A stretch of DNA of 64,000 nt from an uncultured Lachnospiraceae bacterium. Lineage in GTDB: Bacteria; Bacillota; Clostridia; Lachnospirales; Lachnospiraceae. This document shows positions 27,363-36,854 of the stretch, piece after piece (the first letter of the stretch is position 1; each line of letters starts with the position of its first letter). The translations under genes and the position numbers were made by a program. The stretch is taken from the NCBI GenBank assembly GCA_947652925.1, contig CANTEW010000008.1, positions 1 to 64,000 on the forward strand, read 5' to 3'. The notes below the pieces were generated by a model that was not told where the DNA came from, did no database searches, and saw nothing but the letters and a program-made list of their open reading frames with translations.

Positions 27363-30179
27363 CTATCTCACTCTCTTGAGCGTCTTCCATTTACTGTACT
27401 CACTGCAGTACTTCTTACCTTTCCATTCTCTGTATGTACGGATCTTGACTTTGCAGCTCTTACCGGATCTCAGCTTCTTGATCGTGTAAGTGAGCGCCCC
27501 CTCTTTCTCTATCTGGACTTTCCTGGCCTTTCCGCGATGTTTATATACGATCTCGTATCCATCGCAGCCCTTGGACGCATTGTTGCTCTTGACCGTTACC
27601 TGGCCTTTTTTCTTGGATCTTAAGGATACTACTTTAGCCTTCTGGGGACGTACATATAATGTGAAGCTCTTTCTTGCTTCCTTATATTTATCGTCTGCCT
27701 TCGCTATAGAAGTGATCACTGTCCTGCCGGCTCCCACGCAAGTGATCTCGCACCATTTCTTACTATTTTCTGAGTTGATCTTCGTTATCTTAGCGACTTC
27801 CGGATCACTGGACTCATAGATCATCCTCGTCTTGGCTCCTGTGATCTCCTGCCGGATCTTCTTGCCCACTACTTTTTCCAGCTGTCCGGCGGATGCGTCA
27901 TATTTGGCACTGATGGCCTGGGATGCCTTCGCTGACGGTGACGATGTCGGTGATACAGAAGGCTGTTCCGGACCAGGCGTCCCTGACGCCCCAGGTTTTT
28001 CTGGCTCCCCTGTTACATCATCATCCCCGTCCAGCGATACAAATTCCCTCTCATATGTCTGCGCATAAACCTCTGCCGTGGACTTGCGATGGCCACTGAT
28101 AGTGGCTGTGGGATGGATTGTATCTGCCCTATCCTCGATCTCACAGGAAGGATTTTTTATGACAATGCTCTTTAATCCATCACAGTCATTGAACGCATGA
28201 CTCTCCAGAGCATCCAGCTTCTCAGACAGGACTACTTCCTCCAGACTACTGCAGCCTTCGAATGCATAGCTCTCTATATTGGATACACTCTCAGGCAGGT
28301 TGATACTGCTCAGGCTGCTGCAACCTTTAAAGGCGTGCGTACCTATGTTCGTCATGCTCCCAGGCAGGCTGACGCTCTTCAAGCTGCTGCAGCCATAAAA
28401 TGTATATTTCTCTACAGCTGAAAGATCCCCTGGCAAAGTGATGTTCTCCAGCTCTTTACACCCATAAAACGCATATTCGCCAAGACCTGTCAGCCCCGCG
28501 GGCAGATTGATGTTCTTCAGGGCGCACTCTCTGAAAGCACCTTTTCCTATCGTATCCAGGCCGACCGGCAGGCTGATACTGCTCAGAGCAGAACAGCCGC
28601 TAAATGCGTTTTCCCCTACACGTTCTATCTTGCTTGGCAGATCCATCCTGGACAGACTGCTGCAGCCGTTAAATGTACTGTTCTTTATCTCTGTCAATCC
28701 GCTGGGGAGCTTCATATCCTCCAGGCCGCTGCAGCCGTTAAAAGCTTCCGCCCCTAAGTCCGTGACCGTCTCCGGCAGACTGATGCTGTCCAGGCTGACA
28801 CAGTCTTTGAACGCGCTGTCGCCTACAGACAGCATATCATTCCCTGAGATCGTCACACTATTCAGACTGACGCAGCGGCTGAAAGTACTGTCCTCTAACT
28901 TTGTCAGTTTTTCCGGCAGGACCATGTTCCCCAGACTGCTGCAGCCGCTGAACGCGCCCGCTCCTACAGACTCTATACTGGCAGACAGATCGATCCCTTT
29001 AAGATCACTGCAGCCGCTGAACGCTTCTGCCCCTATAGACACCAGCCCTTCCGGTAATTGGATGCTCTCCAGGCCCTTCCAGCCCTTGAACGCCCCCGCT
29101 GGAATCTCCGTCCAGTTTTCCGGCAAGGCCATCGTGTGCAGGTCGCTGCAGCCAAGGAAGGCGCCCTCTCCCAGTCCTGTAGACTGCAGATCGGCGGGCA
29201 GCGCCAGCGCGCTCAACTTACCGCAGTTTTCAAACGCATGGTCTCCGATGGATGTCACACTTGGCGGAAGATCCAGACTCTCCAGACCGCTGCAGCCGCT
29301 GAACGCCCCTGCCCCTATGACAGTCAGTCCCGCAGGAAGGGTCACTCCAGTCAAACTGCTGCACCCCTCAAAGGCATACGCAGGTATGTCCGGCAGCTCC
29401 GCCGGCAGTTCCATAGAGGTGAGGCTGCTGCAGCCGCTGAACACATATGCCCCCAGACTCTCCAGTCCTGCTGGCAGGACCACTGCGTCCAGACTGTCGC
29501 AGCCGCTCAATGCGTTGTCCCCTAACGTCTTGATCCCTTCTGGAAGGCTGATCTCCTTTAAACTGCCGCAGTCTTTGAATGTATCCCTCTCTATAGCCGT
29601 CACACCCTCCGGCAGACTGATACTGGTCAGACTGCTGCAGCCATCGAAGGCTCCTTCTCCCAGCTGTGTCAGGCTGTTTGGCAGACTGATGCCGCTCAGG
29701 CTGCCGCAACCCTTGAACGCTCCGGCCCCTATCGTGCGCACGCTGTCCGGCAGATTGATATTTGACAAGTTGCTGCATCCTTTGAACGCGTTCCGCCCTA
29801 TACTCGTGATCTTGCCGGACATATTGACCATCTTGACTTTCTCTGCCTGTTCCCCCCAGGGCGCTCCCTGCCCTGTGGAAGGATAGTCATACATCTCCCC
29901 CGACCCTGTGATCGTCAGGTTCCCGCTGCCATCCAGCGTCCATTTCAGATCCTCCCCACATGTATCGCTCGCACCATCAGCCTGGGCGGTCGCCCCTGGC
30001 TCTGCTCCCCCCTGGCTGTCTCCAGAAACGCCGACTGTACTCTCAGTTCCATCCAGATAGATACTGTTGGGCGAGTCTGTTGTAAAAGCCGCTCCCACAT
30101 CCGCGATCCCTACTGCAGATACTGTCAGCATCCCTGCGATGGCAACAGACAAGTTTTTTTTCCATCTCCTCTTATACAT
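27363..30179 (-). CDS. BspA-like leucine-rich repeat surface protein
   Basis: A 938-residue secreted protein. The start at 30179 follows AAAGGAG. A signal peptide occupies residues 1-31. Next come a linker and about 24 repeats of some 23 residues with the LRR_5 pattern (AF-GCSSL-SI-LP-L-IG). A Pro/Ser/Gly linker (about 710-745), an Ig-like domain (SAKYDASAGQLEKVVGKK… SSDPEVAKITK) and a fibronectin-like C-terminal end follow. Such proteins mediate adhesion or interaction with host surfaces in gut and oral bacteria. No LPXTG anchor was seen. Repeats are also visible in the DNA. The gene is intact, unlike the other Ig-domain genes nearby. Confidence 0.92.
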   Translation of the reverse strand: MYKRRWKKNLSVAIAGMLTVSAVGIADVGAAFTTDSPNSIYLDGTESTVGVSGDSQGGAEPGATAQADGASDTCGEDLKWTLDGSGNLTITGSGEMYDYPSTGQGAPWGEQAEKVKMVNMSGKITSIGRNAFKGCSNLSNINLPDSVRTIGAGAFKGCGSLSGISLPNSLTQLGEGAFDGCSSLTSISLPEGVTAIERDTFKDCGSLKEISLPEGIKTLGDNALSGCDSLDAVVLPAGLESLGAYVFSGCSSLTSMELPAELPDIPAYAFEGCSSLTGVTLPAGLTVIGAGAFSGCSGLESLDLPPSVTSIGDHAFENCGKLSALALPADLQSTGLGEGAFLGCSDLHTMALPENWTEIPAGAFKGWKGLESIQLPEGLVSIGAEAFSGCSDLKGIDLSASIESVGAGAFSGCSSLGNMVLPEKLTKLEDSTFSRCVSLNSVTISGNDMLSVGDSAFKDCVSLDSISLPETVTDLGAEAFNGCSGLEDMKLPSGLTEIKNSTFNGCSSLSRMDLPSKIERVGENAFSGCSALSSISLPVGLDTIGKGAFRECALKNINLPAGLTGLGEYAFYGCKELENITLPGDLSAVEKYTFYGCSSLKSVSLPGSMTNIGTHAFKGCSSLSSINLPESVSNIESYAFEGCSSLEEVVLSEKLDALESHAFNDCDGLKSIVIKNPSCEIEDRADTIHPTATISGHRKSTAEVYAQTYEREFVSLDGDDDVTGEPEKPGASGTPGPEQPSVSPTSSPSAKASQAISAKYDASAGQLEKVVGKKIRQEITGAKTRMIYESSDPEVAKITKINSENSKKWCEITCVGAGRTVITSIAKADDKYKEARKSFTLYVRPQKAKVVSLRSKKKGQVTVKSNNASKGCDGYEIVYKHRGKARKVQIEKEGALTYTIKKLRSGKSCKVKIRTYREWKGKKYCSEYSKWKTLKRVR

Positions 30180-30287
30180 TACGTCTCCTTTCATTTAACT
30201 ATTCTGCTCCTATCATAACATATCCGCCCCCTCCTGGCAAATGGTGTATGGATGTCTTGTTTTTACTGGCAAAGCAATATTTCTCCA

Positions 30288-30316
30288 TTTTTTCTGTCCC
30301 GGATATATAGTATAAT
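30288..30316 (+). promoter_or_regulatory. Possible promoter for the corrinoid activator gene
   Basis: A consensus TATAAT at 30311-30316 lies about 45 bases before the start. The -35 region is only T-rich (TTTTTT), so the call rests mainly on the -10 box. Confidence 0.4.
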
Positions 30317-30359
30317 AGAGGATATATCTCTGATACCAACTGAAGGGAGGAATACATAT

Positions 30360-31874
30360 TTGGATACTTATACTGTAACTTTTATGCCAGACGACAGATC
30401 TATACAGGTAAGAGCGGGCACCACTCTGTTGGAAGCCCAGCGCATGGCCGGTTATTCTCCAGAAGCTCCCTGCGGAGGCGATGGAAAATGTGGAAAATGT
30501 ACCGTTGAGATCTTACAAGGGGCCGCCTCCGGGATCCAAAAAGCCTGTTCGGTCCACGTAGAAAATGATATGACCATACGGCTCTCTTCCCTCTCGGCCA
30601 AAAACCAGATCCTGGAAAAAGGCGTGGGCCGCAGGATCGATATAAGCCCCTGGCTGCCAGATATGGAAAAAGAGGATCCGTCACGCCAGATCTGCCTGGC
30701 CGCTGTGGATCTTGGAACGACCACCATCGCCGCCTACTTATTGGATGCTGGAGACGGCCGGACCATAGCCGTAGACAGCTGCCTGAACCCCCAATCCCCT
30801 TACGGCGCCGATGTGATCAAACGCTGCGAATATGCCCTGGCCGGTGGGGCGGATATCCTGGCAGACTGCGTACACCAAGCCATCGACCGGCTCATCCAAC
30901 AAATGGCGCAAAAGAGCAGTCTCTCTCCGGAGCAGATCGTCAGCGTCTGTATCGTAGGCAATAGCTGCATGCAGCATCTATTCCTGCACTGGCCCGTAGA
31001 CAGCCTTGTGGCAGCCCCTTACCTGCCCTACTCAAAAGAACCCTTCGTAGGCCCTGCTTCCGACTTCCAGATCCATATCCATCCCCAGGGACGTCTCTGG
31101 GCGCTCCCCGTGATCGAGAGCTTTGTGGGTGCTGATACTCTGGCCTGTATCCTGGCAACAGATCTTGAAAAACAGGAAAAACTCACATTGATGATCGATA
31201 TCGGCACAAACGGTGAACTGGTACTCTCCAAAAACGGCAGGCTGCTCACCTGTTCCACCGCTGCCGGTCCGGCGTTGGAAGGCGCTAAGATCAGCTGCGG
31301 GATGAGAGGGGGGACAGGCGCCATCGACCATGTGACCCTGGATGCTGACCGGAGATTATCTTATTCTACCATCGGTGACTGCGACGCCGTCGGGATCTGC
31401 GGTTCCGGCCTGTTGGATCTGACCGCCTGTCTGCTGGACCTGGGGATCATAGATGAGACTGGCTACATGGAAGAAGCGTTCCAGATCACAGACAAGGTCA
31501 GACTGACCAAACAAGATGTGCGGGAATTACAGCTGGCAAAAGCCGCCATCGCTGCAGGCATACGCATCATGTGCCAGCTATGGGAGGTCACACTGGATGA
31601 GATCGAGGAAGTGCTGATCGCCGGGGCATTCGGCAACTATATGGATCCAAAAAGCGCCTGTGCCATCGGTCTGCTCCCCCTGGAACTCTCCGGCAAGATC
31701 ACCCCTGTGGGAAACGCTGCCGGTGAAGGTGCGAAGATCGCCATCCTGAATGAAAAAGAATTCCACCGGGCATGCCGTTTGGCAGCGCAGATAGATTTTT
31801 TAGAATTAGCAAACAGACCAGAGTTTCAAGATACCTTTGTAGATGACTTGAGTTTTGACCAGGAGGGACTGTGA
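30360..31874 (+). CDS. Corrinoid-protein reductive activator (2Fe-2S plus ASKHA/DUF4445)
   Basis: A 504-residue protein. The N-terminal 2Fe-2S ferredoxin-type domain has Cys ligands in PCGGDGKCGKC and KACS. The ASKHA ATPase part has AAVDLGTTTIAAYLLD, IVGNSCMQHLFLHW and LMIDIGTNGELVL. Relatives (RACo, RamA) use ATP and an iron-sulfur cluster to reduce inactive Co(II) corrinoid to Co(I) in methyltransferase systems. The likely start is TTG at 30360 after GGGAGG. Upstream in-frame codons have no ribosome site. It overlaps the DUF2284 gene. No corrinoid protein or methyltransferase is in the window. Confidence 0.88.
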   Translation: MDTYTVTFMPDDRSIQVRAGTTLLEAQRMAGYSPEAPCGGDGKCGKCTVEILQGAASGIQKACSVHVENDMTIRLSSLSAKNQILEKGVGRRIDISPWLPDMEKEDPSRQICLAAVDLGTTTIAAYLLDAGDGRTIAVDSCLNPQSPYGADVIKRCEYALAGGADILADCVHQAIDRLIQQMAQKSSLSPEQIVSVCIVGNSCMQHLFLHWPVDSLVAAPYLPYSKEPFVGPASDFQIHIHPQGRLWALPVIESFVGADTLACILATDLEKQEKLTLMIDIGTNGELVLSKNGRLLTCSTAAGPALEGAKISCGMRGGTGAIDHVTLDADRRLSYSTIGDCDAVGICGSGLLDLTACLLDLGIIDETGYMEEAFQITDKVRLTKQDVRELQLAKAAIAAGIRIMCQLWEVTLDEIEEVLIAGAFGNYMDPKSACAIGLLPLELSGKITPVGNAAGEGAKIAILNEKEFHRACRLAAQIDFLELANRPEFQDTFVDDLSFDQEGL

Positions 31875-32413
31875 TGACAGAACTTGATAAGATGATAGAC
31901 CTTGCCAGAGAACACGGATTTACCCATGCCGCAGCCTTGGACCCGGATACCATGATCTTGATGCCGGAAGTCAGGGACATGTGTCTCGCGAACACCTGCG
32001 GACAATACGATAAAAACTGGTCCTGTCCGCCTGGATGCGGTACGTTGGAAGAATGCCGCCAAAAAGTTTCCGGATACCATTCCGGGATCCTGGTACAGAC
32101 TGTGGGCGATCTGGAAGATAGTATGGATTTCGAAACGATGATCTGCCTGGAAAAACAGCATAAAGAAAATTTTGCAGAGCTGACCAACGTGTTGTCTGGA
32201 CTCTATCCGAAACTCCTTCCTCTGGGAGCGGGTACCTGTACTTTATGCAAGGTCTGCACATATCCAGACGCACCCTGCCGTTTTCCGGAAAGATCCATCT
32301 CCTCTATGGAAGCTTACGGGATCTTAGTCACCCAGATATGTAAAGACAATGGGATGAAATACTATTACGGTCCAAACACACTCGCCTACACAAGTTGTTA
32401 TCTGCTGGGATAA
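31874..32413 (+). CDS. DUF2284 metal-binding protein
   Basis: A 179-residue cysteine-rich protein. Cys clusters are CLANTCGQYDKNWSCPPGCG and CTLCKVCTYPDAPCRF. The family is thought to bind a metal or iron-sulfur cluster and often sits beside corrinoid methyltransferase genes. The ATG at 31874 overlaps the last base of the previous stop, six bases after AGGAGGG, so translation is coupled. An ancillary role in corrinoid activation is an inference from this pairing. Confidence 0.88.
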   Translation: MTELDKMIDLAREHGFTHAAALDPDTMILMPEVRDMCLANTCGQYDKNWSCPPGCGTLEECRQKVSGYHSGILVQTVGDLEDSMDFETMICLEKQHKENFAELTNVLSGLYPKLLPLGAGTCTLCKVCTYPDAPCRFPERSISSMEAYGILVTQICKDNGMKYYYGPNTLAYTSCYLLG

Positions 32414-32425
32414 CAGGACACACTT

Positions 32426-32464
32426 ATAGGGTGCCAAAGCCTATCTAAAGTTCTGACACCCTAT
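32426..32464. terminator. Convergent hairpin between two genes
   Basis: Perfect 8-bp arms ATAGGGTG/CACCCTAT with a 23-base loop lie between the stops of the DUF2284 gene (plus) and the DUF6470 gene (minus). No T-run follows on either strand, so it is only a possible bidirectional terminator. Confidence 0.35.
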
Positions 32465-32511
32465 CAAAAGTCCCTTTATACAATCCATATAAAACATTGT
32501 TCAGACATACC

Positions 32512-33078
32512 TTATGCTCTTACGTCAACACCTTCAAAATTAGGATCCGCACTTGGCGGTACATAGATCGGACCTCCCACATATTCGATCTGCACATCTG
32601 GATACTGTGTGATCTCTATATTGATGTTACCCGGTATGAATTCAAAATTCCCGTTGGCTATCTTCATATCAAAATTCATTTTGTCCATCTGATACCGGAT
32701 CGTCAAGTCTGCTGGACTTTCAGACACTTGCCTATCTGATGCTACTGCCTGTTTTGTGGCATCCACTCTATTTAAATTATCACTGATCTTCCCTTTTAAC
32801 AATAGCTGTCCTTCCTGATCCATGGAAACAGTAGCTTGATAGATGACTGGTGATCCGTTTCCTTGCTTTGCTATGCCCAAAGAACCATTCAGCAGGGCGT
32901 TCCCTGACTCATAAGTATCCAAGTTTAATTTGATCGGTTGACTTTTGATCTGCATATGTCCTGCCTGGTTACTGCTGATCTCCAGATTTGCAGTCCCTTC
33001 ATGATGTTCTATCTTTGCTTTCTCTATCTGCATCTCATATGCGATCGGTATTGTGGTGATCTGTATAAGTTGTTTCAT
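32512..33078 (-). CDS. DUF6470 (YviE-like) protein
   Basis: A 188-residue protein. The start at 33078 follows AGGAGG. The opening (QLIQITTIPIAYEMQIEKAKIEHHEG) and the closing (PDVQIEYVGGPIYVPPSADPN) match the DUF6470 pattern. In Bacillus the homologue yviE lies between flagellar hook-associated and fliW genes, so a link to flagella is suspected for the family. Here it stands alone with its own transcript, with no flagellar gene in sight. Its function is unknown. Confidence 0.8.
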   Translation of the reverse strand: MKQLIQITTIPIAYEMQIEKAKIEHHEGTANLEISSNQAGHMQIKSQPIKLNLDTYESGNALLNGSLGIAKQGNGSPVIYQATVSMDQEGQLLLKGKISDNLNRVDATKQAVASDRQVSESPADLTIRYQMDKMNFDMKIANGNFEFIPGNINIEITQYPDVQIEYVGGPIYVPPSADPNFEGVDVRA

Positions 33079-33155
33079 GAATCTGCCTCCTCTCCTATTT
33101 TTTATATCGTACATTATCGCAAAAGTATAAGTTGTTTTTTCAATTTTTCATAAAG

Positions 33156-33189
33156 AAAAACACCCACAAGCACCATATCTTGTGAGTGT
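33156..33189 (-). terminator. Terminator of the hemerythrin-receiver gene
   Basis: Minus-strand arms ACACTCACAAG/CTTGTGGGTGT (11 bp, one mismatch) with an 8-base loop are followed by TTTTTC. Confidence 0.85.
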
Positions 33190-33246
33190 CGCCATAACTC
33201 CCCATATAGACCCCGGCCCCAGAACGTGCTTGAAAAATGCTATATA

Positions 33247-34617
33247 TCAACGGAAGTCCACTTTTTTCGCAAAAAACTCGTCTATTTTCCGCTTGATCTG
33301 CGCCGGTCTCAGATCCTTCACCAGATACCCCTCTGGTCTTAAAGCTACTAATCTTTTCACAGTCTCCAGATCGGATCTTCCCGTCAAAAAGATAACAGGG
33401 ATGTCTGACAAAGTCTCATCCGAGCGGATCATTTCCAATACCTGCTGACCATCACAGACCGGCATCTCATAGTCCAGTAAGATCAGATCCGGTCTATCCA
33501 GGATGATACAACGTATCGCAGCTGTGCCGGATGCTGCCAGCGTCACATCGTAATCTTCGATCAGAAGCTTCCGGATCCCCTGTCTCACTGTGACAGAATC
33601 ATCCACCACCAGCACTTTCCGCTTCAAAGGCCTTTCTTTCTCCATATGTCCTTCCCTCTCCATAAGATATCTCCCCACTTCAGCCATAGCATTCCCTGTG
33701 TGGATAGGTGTAGCGCTGCCCTTTTTCAGCGGATGCTTGGCAACCGTACAGTATGAAAAATACCCCTCACCTGTATCAAAAAGCAGGCTGACTTGCAATC
33801 TTTCATTTTTAAACACATCCTTGAATTGATCATACGTAAGGAGATTTTCCTCTTTCAACTCGTAGCCATCCATATCTGGCAAATGCCCCTTGACATGTTC
33901 TGCAAACTGGCGGGCCATATATCTTGCCGCATTCATCAATAGAGTATTGAGCTTATTTGTCCTGATCCCCATGGTCTTTCCCATCGTATTGATCAACAGC
34001 TTTTCTTCAAAGACTAAGAACATCTCATATTTTTCCTCATCTTGCTCTGTACCGTAGATCAGACGGTAATATACGCCTCTGCCGAACTTTTCTCCACCAT
34101 ACGCATCACTGATCACACAGGACTCCAGATGGAACAGATCATACATCAGCCGAAGGATGACTTCCTTTACATACTCCTGTTCCTTGTCTGGCAGGAGTCC
34201 CATCCATCTGCTCCTACTTTTTCCCGTGATCGCCCGATCCTCCATCAGCGTATGCCCAACGAGCCATCCCGCGCAGACCCCGAGGAAATGTTCCACTGAA
34301 TCCCCACAGTAACCTGTCTTCTCCAGCTCCTCCTCAAGCGCTGGGAGCGTCCGCTCCCGAAATTCATTGTGGATGTGCCTGTGTACTCCAAGTCTTTCAT
34401 AGCCAATAGATGCCATATATTCTTCTTCCTCTATAAAATGTTTTACTGCATGATCCTTGAAGAATTTGATACCTTCATGACATGCCCACTGACTCTTGCT
34501 TTTTTCATCGGTAAACTGGAATAGTTTATTGATGATCTTAAAAAGCCTTCTATGTTCTCTGTCAATGATCTCAACACCAATATTGTATTCATCTTTCCAT
34601 ACTAATTGTCCTTCCAT
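33247..34617 (-). CDS. Bacteriohemerythrin fused to a response-regulator receiver
   Basis: A 456-residue protein in three parts. Residues 1-135 are hemerythrin-like, with metal-ligand histidines and acids (DREHRRLF, KHFIEEEEYM, HRHIHNEF), so they could bind O2 at a di-iron site. Residues about 140-325 are an unassigned domain. Residues about 330-456 are a CheY-like receiver (VLVVDDSVTVRQG, LLDYEMP with the phospho-Asp, FLTGRS). No output domain follows the receiver. A link between oxygen or redox sensing and chemotaxis-type signalling is plausible. No kinase is adjacent. Confidence 0.85.
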   Translation of the reverse strand: MEGQLVWKDEYNIGVEIIDREHRRLFKIINKLFQFTDEKSKSQWACHEGIKFFKDHAVKHFIEEEEYMASIGYERLGVHRHIHNEFRERTLPALEEELEKTGYCGDSVEHFLGVCAGWLVGHTLMEDRAITGKSRSRWMGLLPDKEQEYVKEVILRLMYDLFHLESCVISDAYGGEKFGRGVYYRLIYGTEQDEEKYEMFLVFEEKLLINTMGKTMGIRTNKLNTLLMNAARYMARQFAEHVKGHLPDMDGYELKEENLLTYDQFKDVFKNERLQVSLLFDTGEGYFSYCTVAKHPLKKGSATPIHTGNAMAEVGRYLMEREGHMEKERPLKRKVLVVDDSVTVRQGIRKLLIEDYDVTLAASGTAAIRCIILDRPDLILLDYEMPVCDGQQVLEMIRSDETLSDIPVIFLTGRSDLETVKRLVALRPEGYLVKDLRPAQIKRKIDEFFAKKVDFR

Positions 34618-34705
34618 CTGTGATCCTCCTCAAAAAATAATCTCTTTTGACAAATTGTGTATACTGTTATAGTATTCATCTGACAGATTTTAGGTACTAA
34701 ACCAG

Positions 34706-34737
34706 AAAACCCGCAAACATTGATGTCTGCAGGTTTT
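34706..34737 (-). terminator. Probable terminator after the DUF4097 remnant
   Basis: Arms AAAACCTGCA/TGCGGGTTTT form a stem with a T-run on the minus strand, and the structure is also usable on the plus strand. The rest of 34618-34884 shows no gene. Confidence 0.5.
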
Positions 34738-34884
34738 GATCTTAGCGTATAAAAAGCATCTTCGACATTTTCCGAGTGTCTTTTAAGACCCTTTAGATCC
34801 TGTAGATCGCTTGGATCTTACAAATCTTTTGTATGATGGCGGAAAAGTACCAAGAGCGCCGGGGGATCAGATATACCCCTCATC

Positions 34885-35150
34885 TCAAAAAACCTGGATA
34901 TCGCCATTCCCCGTAGTTATATCCAATTTTATATTACTTTTTTTCGCGGTTTTGACGTAACGCTCTTTATCTTTTTTTCGATATTTTTTTCCGCCGATAG
35001 ATCTTTTTACGGAAATCTCTCCGTCTTTAGTGTCCGCATCAATATCCAAAAACTTATGATCCCTTTTAGGCACAGACACTTTTATGTCGCCCTCCTTCGT
35101 CTCAACGTTCAAAGACCCCAAAAACCTCAGCTTTGAGAGATGGATATCTC
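34885..35150 (-). pseudogene. C-terminal remnant of a DUF4097 protein
   Basis: The frame reads SGDIHLSKL… then LNVETKEGDIKVSVPKRD… and KLDITTGNGDIQVF, which is the repetitive beta-strand pattern of the DUF4097 (adhesin-like) family. There is no start or N-terminal part. The reading begins inside the 3' end of the MATE frame near 35150, so a deletion has fused the two genes. It is not expected to make a functional product. Confidence 0.7.
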
Positions 35151-36387
35151 CACTCCTGCGATCTGCGGAAGCAGCAGGATGCCTCCTGTCAGGAAGACCA
35201 AAGTCCGGAGCATGGACAGGATCGATGCTGTTTTTCCGTCAGATAAGGCAGTGAAGAACGCTGAAGTAAATAAGTTAATACCCATAAACAAAAATCCGAC
35301 CGAAAAATAGATAAATCCACCCACCGCAATATCATAGACGTTGCTGCCTGGCGGGGCAAATATGGAAGTAATGCCGCCGGCTCCCACAATAGATACCGCA
35401 AAAGACACTACCGAACAAAGGGCAATAAAGATCAGACTGTTTTTCAGAAGCCCTTTTGATCGCTCCCTGTCACCGTTGCCGAAATTATAACTGAAGATCG
35501 GCGCTACTCCAGATGAATAGCCAAGATAAACTGCTGTAAAGATATACTGTGCATACAATAGGATAGATATCGCAGCTACACCGTCCTCACCGATCAGACG
35601 CAGCACCGTGATGTTGAACAAAAAGGTCGTCACTGCCGTTGACAGGTTTGATACCATCTGCGCCGCACCATTGGAGCAGGTCTGTACGATCGTATCCCAG
35701 TCCCAAAGAGGCTTTACAAAACTCAGTGTGCCCAATCTCCTTACCGAAAAATAGATGAGACCAAACAGTGTCGGGATACAGTATCCCGTAACTGTGGCGA
35801 TCGCCGCACCACGGATACCCATGTTAAGAGGCCCCATAAACACAATGTCCAGCACGATATTGGTAACCCCTGCCAAGATCATCATCACCATGCCCAAAGC
35901 AGGTTTTCCCGCATCGATCAGTCCATACTGAAAAATCGTCTGGAGAAGAAATGCGGGCGCAAAAGCGATCAAAATACAAAAATATCCGTGGCACAGTTCA
36001 TAAAGACTGCCGTTCCCTGCTCCTAATGCGCCTAAAAGCGGACGTATAAATACCAGTGATAACACCGCGATCGATATGCCGAGCAAAAGGCTGACAATCA
36101 CGATCATGGTAAAGTCACTTTTGGCCTCATAGCTCTTTCCTTCTCCCATTTTCCGTGCGATCAGTGAACTGCCTCCCGCCGCTAGCATAATACTGACCGC
36201 CAGCTCTATACTCACCATGGGATAAACGATGTTCACGGCTGAGAGCCCGTCTGTCCCCACAAAATGAGAAACACAGCTGCCATACACAATGCTGTACAGG
36301 GACATAAAGACCATTGTGATGATATTCGGTATCGAAAACAACAACAGAGAACCAAAATTAAATTTTTTTTGCCAAAGTATTGTCCAT
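35127..36387 (-). pseudogene. MATE-family efflux pump, frameshifted and 3'-truncated
   Basis: Twelve-helix-type multidrug/toxin extrusion protein by similarity (SIPNIITMVFMSLYSIVYGS, GTDGLSAVNIVYPMVS, FSYNFGNGDRERS). The natural start is the ATG at 36387 after AAGGAG, reading MDNTLAKK. An A8 run (36363-36370) then puts the rest out of frame. With A7 the sequence continues as FNFGSLLLFSIPNI. Translation from an internal codon at 36344 would lack the first helix segment. The 3' end stops at QIAGVEISISQS, about 40 residues short, where DUF4097 sequence takes over. Two independent lesions make it a pseudogene. Confidence 0.75.
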
Positions 36388-36429
36388 TTTTAAATATCTC
36401 TCCTTATCCTGCTGCCAGGGATCTTCCGG

Positions 36430-36573
36430 TCAGACCCCATCATCAAACACTCCCACAAAACTCCATTTGTTTGGATCACAGAAGTTTGTCATAAAAAGTA
36501 ACCGTCTGATCAGATCGTCAGGGCGCCCTTTCCTGTTTGCTGTGTATCTGATATCCCTTTCTGATATCCACAT
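36430..36573 (-). CDS. Small ORF upstream of the MATE pseudogene (47 aa)
   Basis: An ATG preceded by GGAGGTGGAGGG opens a frame of 47 residues (MWISERDIRYTANRKG… ending SFVGVFDDGV). No family was recognised. It may be a real small protein or the remaining piece of a longer gene. It stops 43 bases before the MATE start. Confidence 0.35.
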   Translation of the reverse strand: MWISERDIRYTANRKGRPDDLIRRLLFMTNFCDPNKWSFVGVFDDGV

Positions 36574-36624
36574 CCCTCCACCTCCGGTCTACATCATTTT
36601 TTGGTAAAAACATTTTGTTTAAAC

Positions 36625-36652
36625 AAAAAACCGCACCCCATGAGGAGTGCGG
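36625..36652 (-). terminator. Rho-independent terminator
   Basis: Minus-strand stem CCGCAC/GTGCGG plus inner CC/GG pairs is followed by TTTTTT. No intact gene lies just upstream on this strand. The stretch 36653-36854 holds nothing recognisable. Confidence 0.6.
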
Positions 36653-36854
36653 CTCTCGTTTCGATAGCTACCTACAACATTACAGATTATAACAAATAAA
36701 AGCATGAAAATCAATCCAACCAAACTCTAAAAATGAAATTCGTTAAAAAATCCTAAGCGTATATCTCCTTTATTTTGTGCAAGATCACCACTCATTTTTT
36801 ATCCGGCTGCTGCAAGATAAAGCCCCTTTTCTTATCTATCTTTTTTGTCATCAT

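Noticed and set aside
27900..29800. Regularly spaced DNA repeats resembling a CRISPR array
   Set aside because: The period of about 69 bp equals one LRR unit, the copies are diverged, and the stretch is an open coding frame.
28507..29886. 459-codon plus-strand open frame antisense to the LRR gene
   Set aside because: It arises from the regular 23-residue repeat on the other strand. The repeated LQPLNA text is a translation by-product.
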